A model generated the notes under the pieces. The model saw nothing but the letters and a program-made list of their open reading frames with translations, searched no databases and was not told the origin of the DNA. The translations under genes were made by a program, and so were the position numbers. 34,366 nucleotides of DNA from FEN-1297 sp964498065 (GTDB lineage: Bacteria; Bacteroidota; Ignavibacteria; Ignavibacteriales; Ignavibacteriaceae): positions 1 through 34,366 of the forward strand of contig CAZCFZ010000041.1 in NCBI GenBank assembly GCA_964498065.1, given 5' to 3'. This document shows positions 17,675 to 26,072 of this stretch, in pieces. How positions within the stretch are numbered: position 1 is the first letter of the stretch; each line of letters begins with the position of its first letter.

Positions 17675-19003
17675 ATGGAATATTTAATAGGTAACAAAGA
17701 ATTTTTTAAAGGCATCGGTAAAATAAAATATGAAGGTAAGGATTCACGCAATCCGTTAGCTTTTAAGTGGTATGACGAAAATAAAGTCGTTTTCGGAAAA
17801 ACGATGAAAGAATACTTCAGGTTTGCAGTTGCTTACTGGCATAGCTTCTGCAACGAAGGCGGAGACCCGTTTGGTCCGGGAACACGATATTTACCGTGGA
17901 AAGATGAGAAGGATGAAATCTCGCGCGCCAAGGCAAAGATGGATGCTGCATTCGAATTTACAACAAAAATGGGAATTCCATTTTACTGCTTCCATGATTT
18001 TGATGTTGTTGAAGAAGGTAATTCGGTGGAAGAATCCGATAAGCGCATGCAGACAATGGTTGAATACGCTAAAGAAAAACAGAAAGCTTCCGGCGTAAAA
18101 TTACTTTGGGGAACAGCAAATGTGTTTTCAAATCCCCGCTATATGAACGGTGCCGGAACCAATCCCAATTTTAATGTTGTTGCTTTTGCCGCTTCGCAGA
18201 TTAAGCGAGCTCTTGATGCAACTATTGAACTAGGCGGTGAAAACTACGTTTTCTGGGGCGGCCGCGAAGGTTATATGTCTTTGCTCAATACAAATATGAA
18301 ACGCGAAAAAGATCATCTTGCAATGCTTCTTACCAAAGCAAAAGATTATGCAAGAACCCAAGGGTTCAAAGGTGTTTTCCTAATTGAACCTAAGCCTATG
18401 GAGCCAACCAAGCATCAGTATGATTTTGACGTTGAAACCGTGATCGGGTTCTTGAGACATTACGGATTGGATAAAGATTTTAAATTAAATATCGAAGTAA
18501 ACCATGCAACTCTTGCAGGTCATACTTTCCAGCATGAAATTCAATGCGCGGTTGATGCAGGACTTTTCGGCAGCATGGATGCAAACAGAGGTGATTATCA
18601 AAACGGCTGGGATACCGACCAGTTTCCTGTAAATCTTTACGAACTCGTCGAAGCAATGCTGGTAATTGCTGAAGCCGGAGGTTTTGTTAAAGGTGGTGTC
18701 AACTTTGATGCAAAGGTTAGAAGAAACTCAACGGACTTTGAAGATTTATTTATTGCTCACATTACAGGTATGGATGTTTTTGCAAGAGCACTTATAACTG
18801 CAGAAAAGATTCTTAAAGAATCCGATTATAAAAAGCTGAGACAAAACCGTTATGCATCTTTCGACAGCGGTGAAGGCGCCCGCTTTGAAAAAGGCGAACT
18901 GAAACTTGAAGACTTAAGAAACATTGCAGCCAAAAGCAACGAGCCGAAACAGATCAGCGGCAAGCAAGAACTTTACGAACAAATAATTAATAATTTTATC
19001 TAA
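17675..19003 (+). CDS. xylA: Xylose isomerase (class II)
   Basis: 442-aa enzyme converting D-xylose to D-xylulose with two divalent metals. Catalytic His107 and Asp110 (FHDFD), metal ligands Glu238 (IEPKPMEP), Glu274 and His277 (NIEVNHA), Asp302 (MDANRGD), Asp313, Asp315 and Asp345 (FDAK) are all visible. The length fits class II enzymes, which have a longer N-terminus than class I. AAGGAAG upstream of ATG 17675 supports the start. With xylB it gives a complete xylose entry route. Confidence 0.96.
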   Translation: MEYLIGNKEFFKGIGKIKYEGKDSRNPLAFKWYDENKVVFGKTMKEYFRFAVAYWHSFCNEGGDPFGPGTRYLPWKDEKDEISRAKAKMDAAFEFTTKMGIPFYCFHDFDVVEEGNSVEESDKRMQTMVEYAKEKQKASGVKLLWGTANVFSNPRYMNGAGTNPNFNVVAFAASQIKRALDATIELGGENYVFWGGREGYMSLLNTNMKREKDHLAMLLTKAKDYARTQGFKGVFLIEPKPMEPTKHQYDFDVETVIGFLRHYGLDKDFKLNIEVNHATLAGHTFQHEIQCAVDAGLFGSMDANRGDYQNGWDTDQFPVNLYELVEAMLVIAEAGGFVKGGVNFDAKVRRNSTDFEDLFIAHITGMDVFARALITAEKILKESDYKKLRQNRYASFDSGEGARFEKGELKLEDLRNIAAKSNEPKQISGKQELYEQIINNFI

Positions 19004-19067
19004 ATAAACTTATTTTTCTTTGAACAATGGAGTGCATGGATATTGGTTTATATCCGATATTCAATAA

Positions 19068-19095
19068 TTCTAAAATTCCAAAAGTTATTTTAGAA
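19068..19095 (+). terminator. Weak AT-rich hairpin after xylA
   Basis: TTCTAAAA (19068-19075) and TTTTAGAA (19088-19095) are perfect 8-bp arms around a 12-nt loop, in the 122-bp gap before the second mutarotase. No U-tract follows, so it is weak as a terminator and may instead be an mRNA end structure. Confidence 0.3.
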
Positions 19096-19125
19096 AAAAT
19101 GAATAATTAATATGAAAGGTTATAT

Positions 19126-20142
19126 TTGAAAATATTAAGTATAAAAAATTCCGGCGGCATAAAGGCAGACATAACCGATGCCGGTGCGGCAGTTCAGTCT
19201 TTAGTAGTTCCGGATAAAAACGGTAAACTTGGAGATGTAGTTCTCGGATTCGATTCGCCTGAAGAATATATAAATAAAAACGATCCTTATCTAGGTGTTA
19301 TCGTTGGAAGATACGGCAACAGGATTGATGAGGGAAAATTTACTCTCGGCGGAAAATCATACCAGGTTACTATCAACGATGGAACAAATCATCTTCACGG
19401 CGGTGTTAACGGCTTTAGTAAAAAGGTCTGGAATGCTGAAAAGATAAGTAATGATCTTGGTGAAGCAGTAAAGCTGGTTTATCAAAGCAAGGATATGGAA
19501 GAAGGATATCCCGGCAATCTTACTTTATCTGTTATTTACACATTAACCGATGAGAACGAATTAAGAATAGATTATGAAGCAAGTACCGATAAAGAAACAA
19601 TCCTGAATCCGACACATCATTCGTACTTTAATCTAACCGGCAATCCGCAGAATACAATACTGGATCAAGTTGTTATGATTAACGCTGATAAGTACACACC
19701 GGTAAATGAAAATCTAATTCCCACCGGAGAATTAGCAAGCGTTGAGAATACTCCTTTTGATTTTAGAAAGCCTTTGGAAGTCGGACATCATATTGAAGAT
19801 GAGAATGAACAGCTAAAGTTTGCCGGAGGTTATGATTTTAATTGGGTGTTAAATGACTACACTGGTTCTGTTCGGAAAGCAGCAAGTGTGTTTGATCGTG
19901 TTTCCGGAAGATATATGGAGGTGTTTACAGATCAACCCGGAATTCAATTTTACTCGGGGAATTTTCTAAACGGCACAGTTAAAGGAAAAGGCGGAATTGC
20001 TTATCATCGCAGATGCGGACTTTGTTTTGAAGCCCAGCATTTTCCCAATTCACCCAATGAGCAAAGTTTTCCATCAACAGTTTTAAAACCCGGAGAAGTT
20101 TATAAGCAGACAACAATCTACAAATTTTCTGTTCATAGTTAA
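19126..20142 (+). CDS. galM: Cytosolic aldose 1-epimerase (mutarotase)
   Basis: 338-aa GalM-like enzyme without a signal peptide, so cytosolic. Same motifs as the secreted copy: GRYGNRI, NHLHGG, THHSYFNLTGN, GGYDFNW and CFEAQHFP with the catalytic His and Glu. The start is TTG 19126: an ATG at 19112 is in another frame and stops after five codons, and an AAGG lies just upstream of the TTG. The two mutarotases of this window look like clear paralogues (shared SGRYMEVFT and IQFYSGNFLNG blocks), so they probably arose by duplication with gain or loss of a signal peptide. Confidence 0.9.
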   Translation: MKILSIKNSGGIKADITDAGAAVQSLVVPDKNGKLGDVVLGFDSPEEYINKNDPYLGVIVGRYGNRIDEGKFTLGGKSYQVTINDGTNHLHGGVNGFSKKVWNAEKISNDLGEAVKLVYQSKDMEEGYPGNLTLSVIYTLTDENELRIDYEASTDKETILNPTHHSYFNLTGNPQNTILDQVVMINADKYTPVNENLIPTGELASVENTPFDFRKPLEVGHHIEDENEQLKFAGGYDFNWVLNDYTGSVRKAASVFDRVSGRYMEVFTDQPGIQFYSGNFLNGTVKGKGGIAYHRRCGLCFEAQHFPNSPNEQSFPSTVLKPGEVYKQTTIYKFSVHS

Positions 20143-20152
20143 ATTATTTTGT

Positions 20153-20215
20153 ATAGGGGAATAAAGTTACATGGTTATAAGAACTAACCTTATTAGCGTG
20201 TAGCTTCATTCCTAT
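20153..20215. other. Long imperfect inverted repeat upstream of araB
   Basis: Left arm 20153-20173 and right arm 20197-20215 can pair over about 18 bases. ATAGG pairs with CCTAT; after a two-G bulge, AATAAAGTTACATG pairs with CGTGTAGCTTCATT with two G-U pairs and one mismatch. The 23-nt loop itself contains GGTTA/TAACC. No U-tract follows. It could be an RNA leader or attenuator for araB, a processing site, or a short palindromic mobile element. Which one cannot be told from one copy. Confidence 0.45.
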
Positions 20216-20268
20216 ATCATCTTTTGTAATCCAAATGATTTGTTCACTATTTTTAGGGAAATTTTATA

Positions 20269-21969
20269 ATGAGTAAATATGCTATTGGATTAGATTTCGG
20301 AACCAACTCATGCCGTTCATTGATTGTTGACATTTCGAACGGCAATGAATTGGCAAGCCATGTTTTTAATTATCCTTCCGGCGAAGCAGGAGTAATAATC
20401 GATTCTTCAAATCCGAATCTAGCGAGACAGAATCCGCAGGATTATATTCAAGGTATTGAAGTTACCGTTAAAGAAGCGATAAAAAAAGCTAAAGCAGCCG
20501 ATTCAAATTTCTCGGAAGGAAATGTAATCGGCATAGGCATCGATACAACAGGCAGCAGCCCGATGCCGGTAGATGCGAAAGGTGCGCCGCTTTGTTTTCA
20601 AGAAAAATTTAAGAATGAACCTGCGGCAATGGTTTGGCTTTGGAAAGACCACACATCTCACGAAGAAGCACAGGCAATAACTAAGCTCGCATCGGAAATT
20701 CGTCCGCAATACCTTGCTAAGATCGGCGGAGTTTATTCTTCTGAATGGTATTGGAGTAAAATTTGGCATTGTCAAAAAGAAAATCCCGAAGTATTTAAAG
20801 CTGCATACACCTTTTATGAAATCTGTGACTGGATTCCGGCAGTTCTTGTAGGTGATACTAATCCCAATCATATTAAAAAAAGTATTTGCGCAGCCGGACA
20901 TAAAGCAATGTTTAATGCTCAATGGGACGGTTACCCGGATTCGGAATTTTTAGATAAACTTTCTCCCGGATTAGGGGAATTAAGAAACAAAATTACCAAT
21001 TCAGCCTATCCTGCCGATGAACTGATCGGATATATTTCATCCGAATGGGCAAGCAAACTTGGATTATCAACAAAAGTCTCAGTAGCAGTTGGCGCATTCG
21101 ATGCACACATGGGAGCCGTCGGAGCCGGAGTAAAACAGGGAACGCTTGTTAAAATTTTAGGAACAAGCACCTGCGATGTAATGATTCAGCCGAACAATAA
21201 TAAGCTTGCAGATATTCCCGGAGTTTGCGGAATTGTTGACGGATCTGTTAAAGGGGGTTTCTTTGGAATTGAAGCAGGACAGTCAGCTGTCGGTGATATA
21301 TTTCTATGGTTTGTCAACAATCTTGTTCCCGAACAGTATGGTAAGAATCAAAATGAAAAATTTACTAATCTCGAAAAAGAAGCTGCCCAATTAAAGCCAG
21401 GCGAAACAGGCTTGATAGCACTTGACTGGAACAACGGCAACAGAACTATTTTAGTGGATGTTAGATTAACAGGTCTTCTTCTGGGGCAGACACTTTATAC
21501 GCAGCCTCACGAAATTTACAGAGCTTTAGTTGAAGCAACTGCATTCGGTGCGCTTGCAATTATTGACCGCATAGAAGAGAACGGAGTTAAGATAAATGAA
21601 GTTGTTAACTGCGGCGGGCTTGCGGTAAAAAATTCTTTGCTTATGCAGATTTACGCAGATGTTACCGGCAGACCGATGAAAATTTCAAAGAGCGAACAGA
21701 CGCCGGCGCTCGGCGCTGCAATCTTTGGTGCTGTTTCTGCCGGCAAAGATGCAAGCGGATACGAAACTATCGATCAAGCACAGGCCGCAATGACCGGAAT
21801 AAGCAAAACATATAATCCGATTAAAGAAAATCATGAAGTTTATAAAAAATTATATGCAATTTACCGCCAGCTTCATGACGGTTTCGGTACAAAAAGCTGG
21901 ACCGGAAATATGTATAACGTTATGAAAGATCTATTAGAAATCAGAGACAAGGTTCGCAAGGAGAAGTAA
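20269..21969 (+). CDS. araB: Ribulokinase
   Basis: 566-aa FGGY kinase that phosphorylates L-ribulose. N-terminal loop GLDFGTNSCRSL (7-18), substrate region WLWKDHTS (123-130), catalytic Asp278 (GAFDAHMG) and ATP loop ILGTSTCD (296-303) match AraB-type ribulokinases, and the length is that of the family. A leader of about 125 bp containing the inverted repeat at 20153-20215 separates it from the mutarotase. araD follows with a one-base overlap and araA after that, so the three genes form an L-arabinose operon in B-D-A order. Confidence 0.95.
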   Translation: MSKYAIGLDFGTNSCRSLIVDISNGNELASHVFNYPSGEAGVIIDSSNPNLARQNPQDYIQGIEVTVKEAIKKAKAADSNFSEGNVIGIGIDTTGSSPMPVDAKGAPLCFQEKFKNEPAAMVWLWKDHTSHEEAQAITKLASEIRPQYLAKIGGVYSSEWYWSKIWHCQKENPEVFKAAYTFYEICDWIPAVLVGDTNPNHIKKSICAAGHKAMFNAQWDGYPDSEFLDKLSPGLGELRNKITNSAYPADELIGYISSEWASKLGLSTKVSVAVGAFDAHMGAVGAGVKQGTLVKILGTSTCDVMIQPNNNKLADIPGVCGIVDGSVKGGFFGIEAGQSAVGDIFLWFVNNLVPEQYGKNQNEKFTNLEKEAAQLKPGETGLIALDWNNGNRTILVDVRLTGLLLGQTLYTQPHEIYRALVEATAFGALAIIDRIEENGVKINEVVNCGGLAVKNSLLMQIYADVTGRPMKISKSEQTPALGAAIFGAVSAGKDASGYETIDQAQAAMTGISKTYNPIKENHEVYKKLYAIYRQLHDGFGTKSWTGNMYNVMKDLLEIRDKVRKEK

Positions 21970-22664
21970 TGTTAGAAGAGTTAAAAGATGAAGTTTTAAA
22001 AGCTAATCAATCTTTAGTTGATTATGGATTGGTTACTTTGACGTGGGGAAATGTAAGCGGCATTGACCGCAGCAAAGGGCTTGTTGTTATTAAACCAAGC
22101 GGTGTAGATTACGGATTGATGAAGGCCGAAGATATGGTTGTTGTTGACCTTGATGGAAAGATAGTTGAAGGAAAAATGCGCCCGTCTTCCGATCTGCCTA
22201 CGCATATTGAACTTTACAAAGCATTCAAGGAGATAGGCGGAATAACACATAGTCATAGTGAGAATGCTACTTCATTTGCGCAAGCATGTATTGAGATTCC
22301 TTGTTTCGGGACGACTCATGCAGACCATTTTAACGGCCCCATCCCGGTTACCCGCTTTTTAACGGAAACTGAAGTTAACGAAAATTACGAACTGTATACC
22401 GGTAAAGTCATCATCGAACGATTTATGAACCTGGATTATCAAGCAGTTCCCGGGATCCTAGTTGCAGGACATGCGCCGTTTACATGGGGAAAAAACCCGG
22501 AAGACTCAGTAAAAAATAATTTGGTGCTGGAGCGTGTTGCAAAGATGGCACTTAACGGTTTGCTGCTCAATCCGAAGATTTCAAAATTGCCTGATTATAT
22601 CTTGAATAAACATTATAAGAGAAAACATGGTCCGGATGCATATTACGGACAGCTAAAGAATTAA
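21969..22664 (+). CDS. araD: L-ribulose-5-phosphate 4-epimerase
   Basis: 231-aa zinc enzyme of the class II aldolase fold that converts L-ribulose 5-phosphate to D-xylulose 5-phosphate, the last step before the pentose phosphate pathway. Zinc-site residues Asp75, His94, His96 and His168 correspond to those of the well-studied enterobacterial enzyme, and Asp119 sits in HADHF. The substrate-binding stretch TWGNVSG is at 25-31. Its ATG 21969 uses the last A of the araB stop, so translation is coupled; an AAGGAGAAG lies at the end of araB as ribosome site. Confidence 0.95.
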   Translation: MLEELKDEVLKANQSLVDYGLVTLTWGNVSGIDRSKGLVVIKPSGVDYGLMKAEDMVVVDLDGKIVEGKMRPSSDLPTHIELYKAFKEIGGITHSHSENATSFAQACIEIPCFGTTHADHFNGPIPVTRFLTETEVNENYELYTGKVIIERFMNLDYQAVPGILVAGHAPFTWGKNPEDSVKNNLVLERVAKMALNGLLLNPKISKLPDYILNKHYKRKHGPDAYYGQLKN

Positions 22665-22693
22665 ATCTAAATTTTGCATAAGGAGGAATAGGA

Positions 22694-24190
22694 ATGGTCG
22701 ATTTAAAAAAATATGAAGTTTGGTTTGTAACGGGAAGTCAACATCTGTATGGTGAACAAACCTTAAAACAAGTAGCCGAACATTCGCAGGAAATAGTAAA
22801 GGGGTTATCACAATCAAAAGAAATACCTGTAAAAATAGTTTATAAGCCATTGTTAACTACACCGGAATCAATCTATCAACTTTGTCTGGAGGCAAACAAT
22901 AATGAAAATTGCATCGGATTAATAACCTGGATGCATACTTTCTCTCCTGCAAAAATGTGGATCGGCGGTTTAAAAGTATTACAGAAGCCTTTCGTACATC
23001 TGCATACGCAGTTTAACCGCGATATTCCATGGAACAAAATAGATATGGATTTCATGAATCTAAATCAATCGGCTCATGGAGGACGTGAATTCGGTTTTAT
23101 TTGTACAAGGATGAATAAAACCCGCAAAGTGATTGTCGGTCATTGGCAGGATAAAGCGGTTCAGGAAAAACTTGCGGTCTGGATGAGAGCTGCTTCTGCA
23201 AGGCTTGATGCCCAAGGCGGAAAAATTGCGCGCTTCGGGGATAATATGAGAGAAGTTGCGGTAACAGAAGGCGATAAAGTTGAAGCACAAATTCAGTTCG
23301 GATATTCCGTTAACGGCTACGGCATTTCTGATCTTACTGCCTATATAAATAAAGTTTCCGATTCGGAACTGGATAAGTTGATAAAAGAATATGAGGACAA
23401 ATATTCTATAGGCAAAGAATTGAGAAAAGGCGGAGAGAAACACGATGCAGTGCGTGAGGCGGCAAGAATAGAATTAGGAATGAGAAACTTTTTAGAAGCA
23501 GGAGACTTTAAAGGATTTACAACAACATTTGAAAATCTTCATGGACTTAAGCAATTGCCGGGTTTAGCTGTTCAAAGATTAATGGCTGATGGTTATGGAT
23601 TCGGTGCCGAAGGCGATTGGAAAACCGCCGCTCTCCTTAGAGCAGTTAAAGTTATGTCATCTGGACTAAAAGGCGGTACTTCTTTCATGGAAGATTATAC
23701 ATATCATCTTGAACCTTCCAATAATAAAGTACTCGGCGCACATATGCTTGAAGTTTGTGAGACCATTGCGGAAGGAAAGCCGGTGCTTGACGTAATGCCG
23801 CTTTCCATTGGAGGTAAAGCTGATCCTGCAAGGCTAATCTTTAATGTCCCTGCCGGACCGGCATTAAATGTGTCCGTAATTGATTTGGGAAACAGGTTCC
23901 GAATGATTGTTAATGAAGTTTCTGCGGTTAAACCTGATGCACCTCTTCCAAAACTGCCGGTAGCAAGAGTAGTTTGGGTACCGAAACCAAATTTGGAAAT
24001 TGCTGCTTCTGCATGGATTTTAGCCGGCGGAGCACATCATACAGTCTTTAGTCAGGCTGTTACTTCCGAATACCTGGAAGACTTTTCCGAAATGACCGGA
24101 TTGGAATACTTACTTATTGATGATTCAACTAAATTATCCGAGTTCAAAAAAGAACTAAGATGGAATGAAGGATACTATTCTTTAAAGTAA
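22694..24190 (+). CDS. araA: L-arabinose isomerase
   Basis: 498-aa enzyme converting L-arabinose to L-ribulose with Mn2+. Metal ligands are Glu306 (GFGAEGDW), Glu333 (SFMEDYTY), His350 (LGAHMLE) and His449 (GGAHHTVF), at nearly the same numbers as in the classical enzyme. Start ATG 22694 has a strong AAGGAGGA site. Third gene of the araBDA group, ending the operon before a 182-bp gap with a hairpin. Confidence 0.97.
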   Translation: MVDLKKYEVWFVTGSQHLYGEQTLKQVAEHSQEIVKGLSQSKEIPVKIVYKPLLTTPESIYQLCLEANNNENCIGLITWMHTFSPAKMWIGGLKVLQKPFVHLHTQFNRDIPWNKIDMDFMNLNQSAHGGREFGFICTRMNKTRKVIVGHWQDKAVQEKLAVWMRAASARLDAQGGKIARFGDNMREVAVTEGDKVEAQIQFGYSVNGYGISDLTAYINKVSDSELDKLIKEYEDKYSIGKELRKGGEKHDAVREAARIELGMRNFLEAGDFKGFTTTFENLHGLKQLPGLAVQRLMADGYGFGAEGDWKTAALLRAVKVMSSGLKGGTSFMEDYTYHLEPSNNKVLGAHMLEVCETIAEGKPVLDVMPLSIGGKADPARLIFNVPAGPALNVSVIDLGNRFRMIVNEVSAVKPDAPLPKLPVARVVWVPKPNLEIAASAWILAGGAHHTVFSQAVTSEYLEDFSEMTGLEYLLIDDSTKLSEFKKELRWNEGYYSLK

Positions 24191-24276
24191 TATATTCCTA
24201 AAAATTTGATATATAAATATCGGAAAAACGGAAGATTGTAATTATAAAAATTTGGTGATACTCTTGAGGTCAAATT

Positions 24277-24305
24277 ATAATAAAACACCGTAGATGTTTT
24301 ATTAT
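24277..24305 (+). terminator. Hairpin after araA
   Basis: ATAATAAAACA (24277-24287) and TGTTTTATTAT (24295-24305) are perfect 11-bp arms around a 7-nt loop, about 85 bp after the araA stop. The sequence after the stem is AT-rich but not a clean U-run. Most likely the end of the ara transcript. Confidence 0.5.
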
Positions 24306-24372
24306 TGTTAGATAATTAATTATCAAATCTATTTTACATCCTCGGAGAAGATGAATAAAAATATGTAGAAAG

Positions 24373-25005
24373 ATGATATCAACCGACAAGTATATTTTTG
24401 ATCAAATAAAAAATAATATTAGTAGTTACAATTCGGAAATAAAATCATTAATCTTTGACTGCGACGGTACTTTGGTTGATTCAATGCCTCTTCATATGAA
24501 GGCATGGGAAAATGCATTCAACGAATTCGGAGAGTATTACGACAGAGAATTACTCTATTCTCTTAAGGGAATGAAAGAAACGGAAATAATTGATGTCTAT
24601 AATTCAAAACACGGAAGATCAATTAATAAAGAAAAAATTGTAATTGCAAAGCACAAATATTTTATGAATAATATTGATTCCGTGAAACCGATTAAATCGA
24701 TTGTTGAAATAGCAGAATATTATTATAAAAAAATCCCGTTGGCGGTTGTCTCAGGCAGTGTAAAAAATATAGTTCACGCGGAATTAAATGTGCTAAAAAT
24801 ATTTCATTTATTTAATCATATCTTAACTGCCGATGATCCTTTTAAGCCCAAACCTTCACCGGAAGTTTTTATAGCTGCAGCAAATATGATGAAGATTAAG
24901 CCGGAGAATTGTTTGGTTCTTGAAGACGGCGATGCCGGATTGGAAGCTGCATCCAAAGCGGGAATGATGGAAATAGATATAAGAGAATATTTTGAAAAAC
25001 GATAA
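24373..25005 (+). CDS. HAD-superfamily sugar phosphatase / beta-phosphoglucomutase-like
   Basis: 210-aa HAD hydrolase. Motif I FDCDGTLVDS gives nucleophile Asp29 and acid/base Asp31; motif II is VVSGS; a Lys in PFKPKPSPEVF is motif III; LEDGDAGLEAA is motif IV. The helical cap after motif I is of the C1 type seen in beta-phosphoglucomutases and small sugar-phosphate phosphatases. In a pentose locus it may clear toxic sugar phosphates or generate free sugar alcohols. It is 9 bp upstream of the dehydrogenase, suggesting a pair. The substrate is unknown. Confidence 0.85.
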   Translation: MISTDKYIFDQIKNNISSYNSEIKSLIFDCDGTLVDSMPLHMKAWENAFNEFGEYYDRELLYSLKGMKETEIIDVYNSKHGRSINKEKIVIAKHKYFMNNIDSVKPIKSIVEIAEYYYKKIPLAVVSGSVKNIVHAELNVLKIFHLFNHILTADDPFKPKPSPEVFIAAANMMKIKPENCLVLEDGDAGLEAASKAGMMEIDIREYFEKR

Positions 25006-25014
25006 TTCGACAAC

Positions 25015-26052
25015 ATGAAGAAAGTAGTTTTAGCAGGAATTAAAAAGTTTGAAGTGATTGAAAGTCCTGCACCTGAGATTGTAAGTGATAACGATGTATT
25101 ATTAAGGATGGATACAGTCGGAGTTTGCGGTTCGGACATGCATTATTATAATGAAGGAAGAATCGGGGATCAGATAATTGAATTTCCTTTTACAATAGGT
25201 CACGAAGGTTCTGCACGTGTTGAAAAAGTAGGAAAGAGTGTTTCCAAACTAAAGCCGGGTGATCTGGTAGCAATAGATCCGGCAATCTCGTGCGGAAAAT
25301 GTTCGCAATGTTTATCCGGAAGGGAACATACATGTACAAATCAAAAGTTTCTAGGCTGTCCTGGTCAGATCGAAGGCTGTCTTTCGGAATTTATAGTTAT
25401 GCCCGAAAAAAATTGTTATTTAGTGCCTGAAAATCTAAATGGCGAGGATGCTGCTTTAATAGAGCCGTTATCTATCGGCTATTATGCCGCTCAATTTTTA
25501 AAAAATTTTGAAACAATAAATTCTGTTGCAATTCTGGGAGTAGGACCTATTGGCTTGAGTGTGTTTCTTTCACTCCAAACAATGGGGTATAGAGAAATTT
25601 ATGTTACCGATAAATTGGATTATAGATTACGATCGGCAGAAAATGCAGGTGCAATAATGGGATTAAATCCGTTAAAAGAAAATATTGTTGATAAACTAAA
25701 AGAACAAAATCCCGATTCGTTTGATGCTGTATTTGAATGCTGCGGCAAACAGGAAGCAGTCGATCAGGCCATCGAATTATTAAAGCCCGGCGGATCATTG
25801 TTGATAGTCGGCATCCCTGAAGAAGATCGAATTTCATTCAACATTAGTAAAATAAGAAGAAAGGAAATTACAATTCAAAATGTACGCAGACAAAATCAAT
25901 GCGTACAACAAGTAATTGATTTAAGCGCCTCCGGTAAATGGTCGCCGGAATTTATGATTACTCATAGGTTTTCGTTTGAAAAAACAAATGAAGCTTTTCA
26001 TACTGTAGCAAATTATAATGACGGCGTTATTAAGGCACTTGTTAAATTTTAA
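25015..26052 (+). CDS. Zinc-dependent polyol dehydrogenase (sorbitol/xylitol dehydrogenase-like)
   Basis: 345-aa medium-chain dehydrogenase. Catalytic zinc ligands are Cys38 (GVCGSDMHYY), His63 and Glu64 (GHEGSARVE), with Glu150 (IEPLSIG) as in polyol dehydrogenases. Structural-zinc cysteines are 93, 96, 99 and 107. The NAD fold carries GVGPIG (175-180). The GSDMHYY block is typical of sorbitol, xylitol and L-arabitol dehydrogenases. Next to pentose genes it may oxidise xylitol, arabitol or galactitol to ketoses that feed XylB. It lies between the HAD gene and the arabinofuranosidase gene, with a 20-bp gap to the latter. Confidence 0.88.
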   Translation: MKKVVLAGIKKFEVIESPAPEIVSDNDVLLRMDTVGVCGSDMHYYNEGRIGDQIIEFPFTIGHEGSARVEKVGKSVSKLKPGDLVAIDPAISCGKCSQCLSGREHTCTNQKFLGCPGQIEGCLSEFIVMPEKNCYLVPENLNGEDAALIEPLSIGYYAAQFLKNFETINSVAILGVGPIGLSVFLSLQTMGYREIYVTDKLDYRLRSAENAGAIMGLNPLKENIVDKLKEQNPDSFDAVFECCGKQEAVDQAIELLKPGGSLLIVGIPEEDRISFNISKIRRKEITIQNVRRQNQCVQQVIDLSASGKWSPEFMITHRFSFEKTNEAFHTVANYNDGVIKALVKF

Positions 26053-26072
26053 AATTAATCTTTGAGGATAGT

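Noticed and set aside
20503..20922. 139-codon minus-strand frame inside araB
   Set aside because: It is a shadow of the araB reading frame; araB has all catalytic residues and the antisense product has no recognisable motif.
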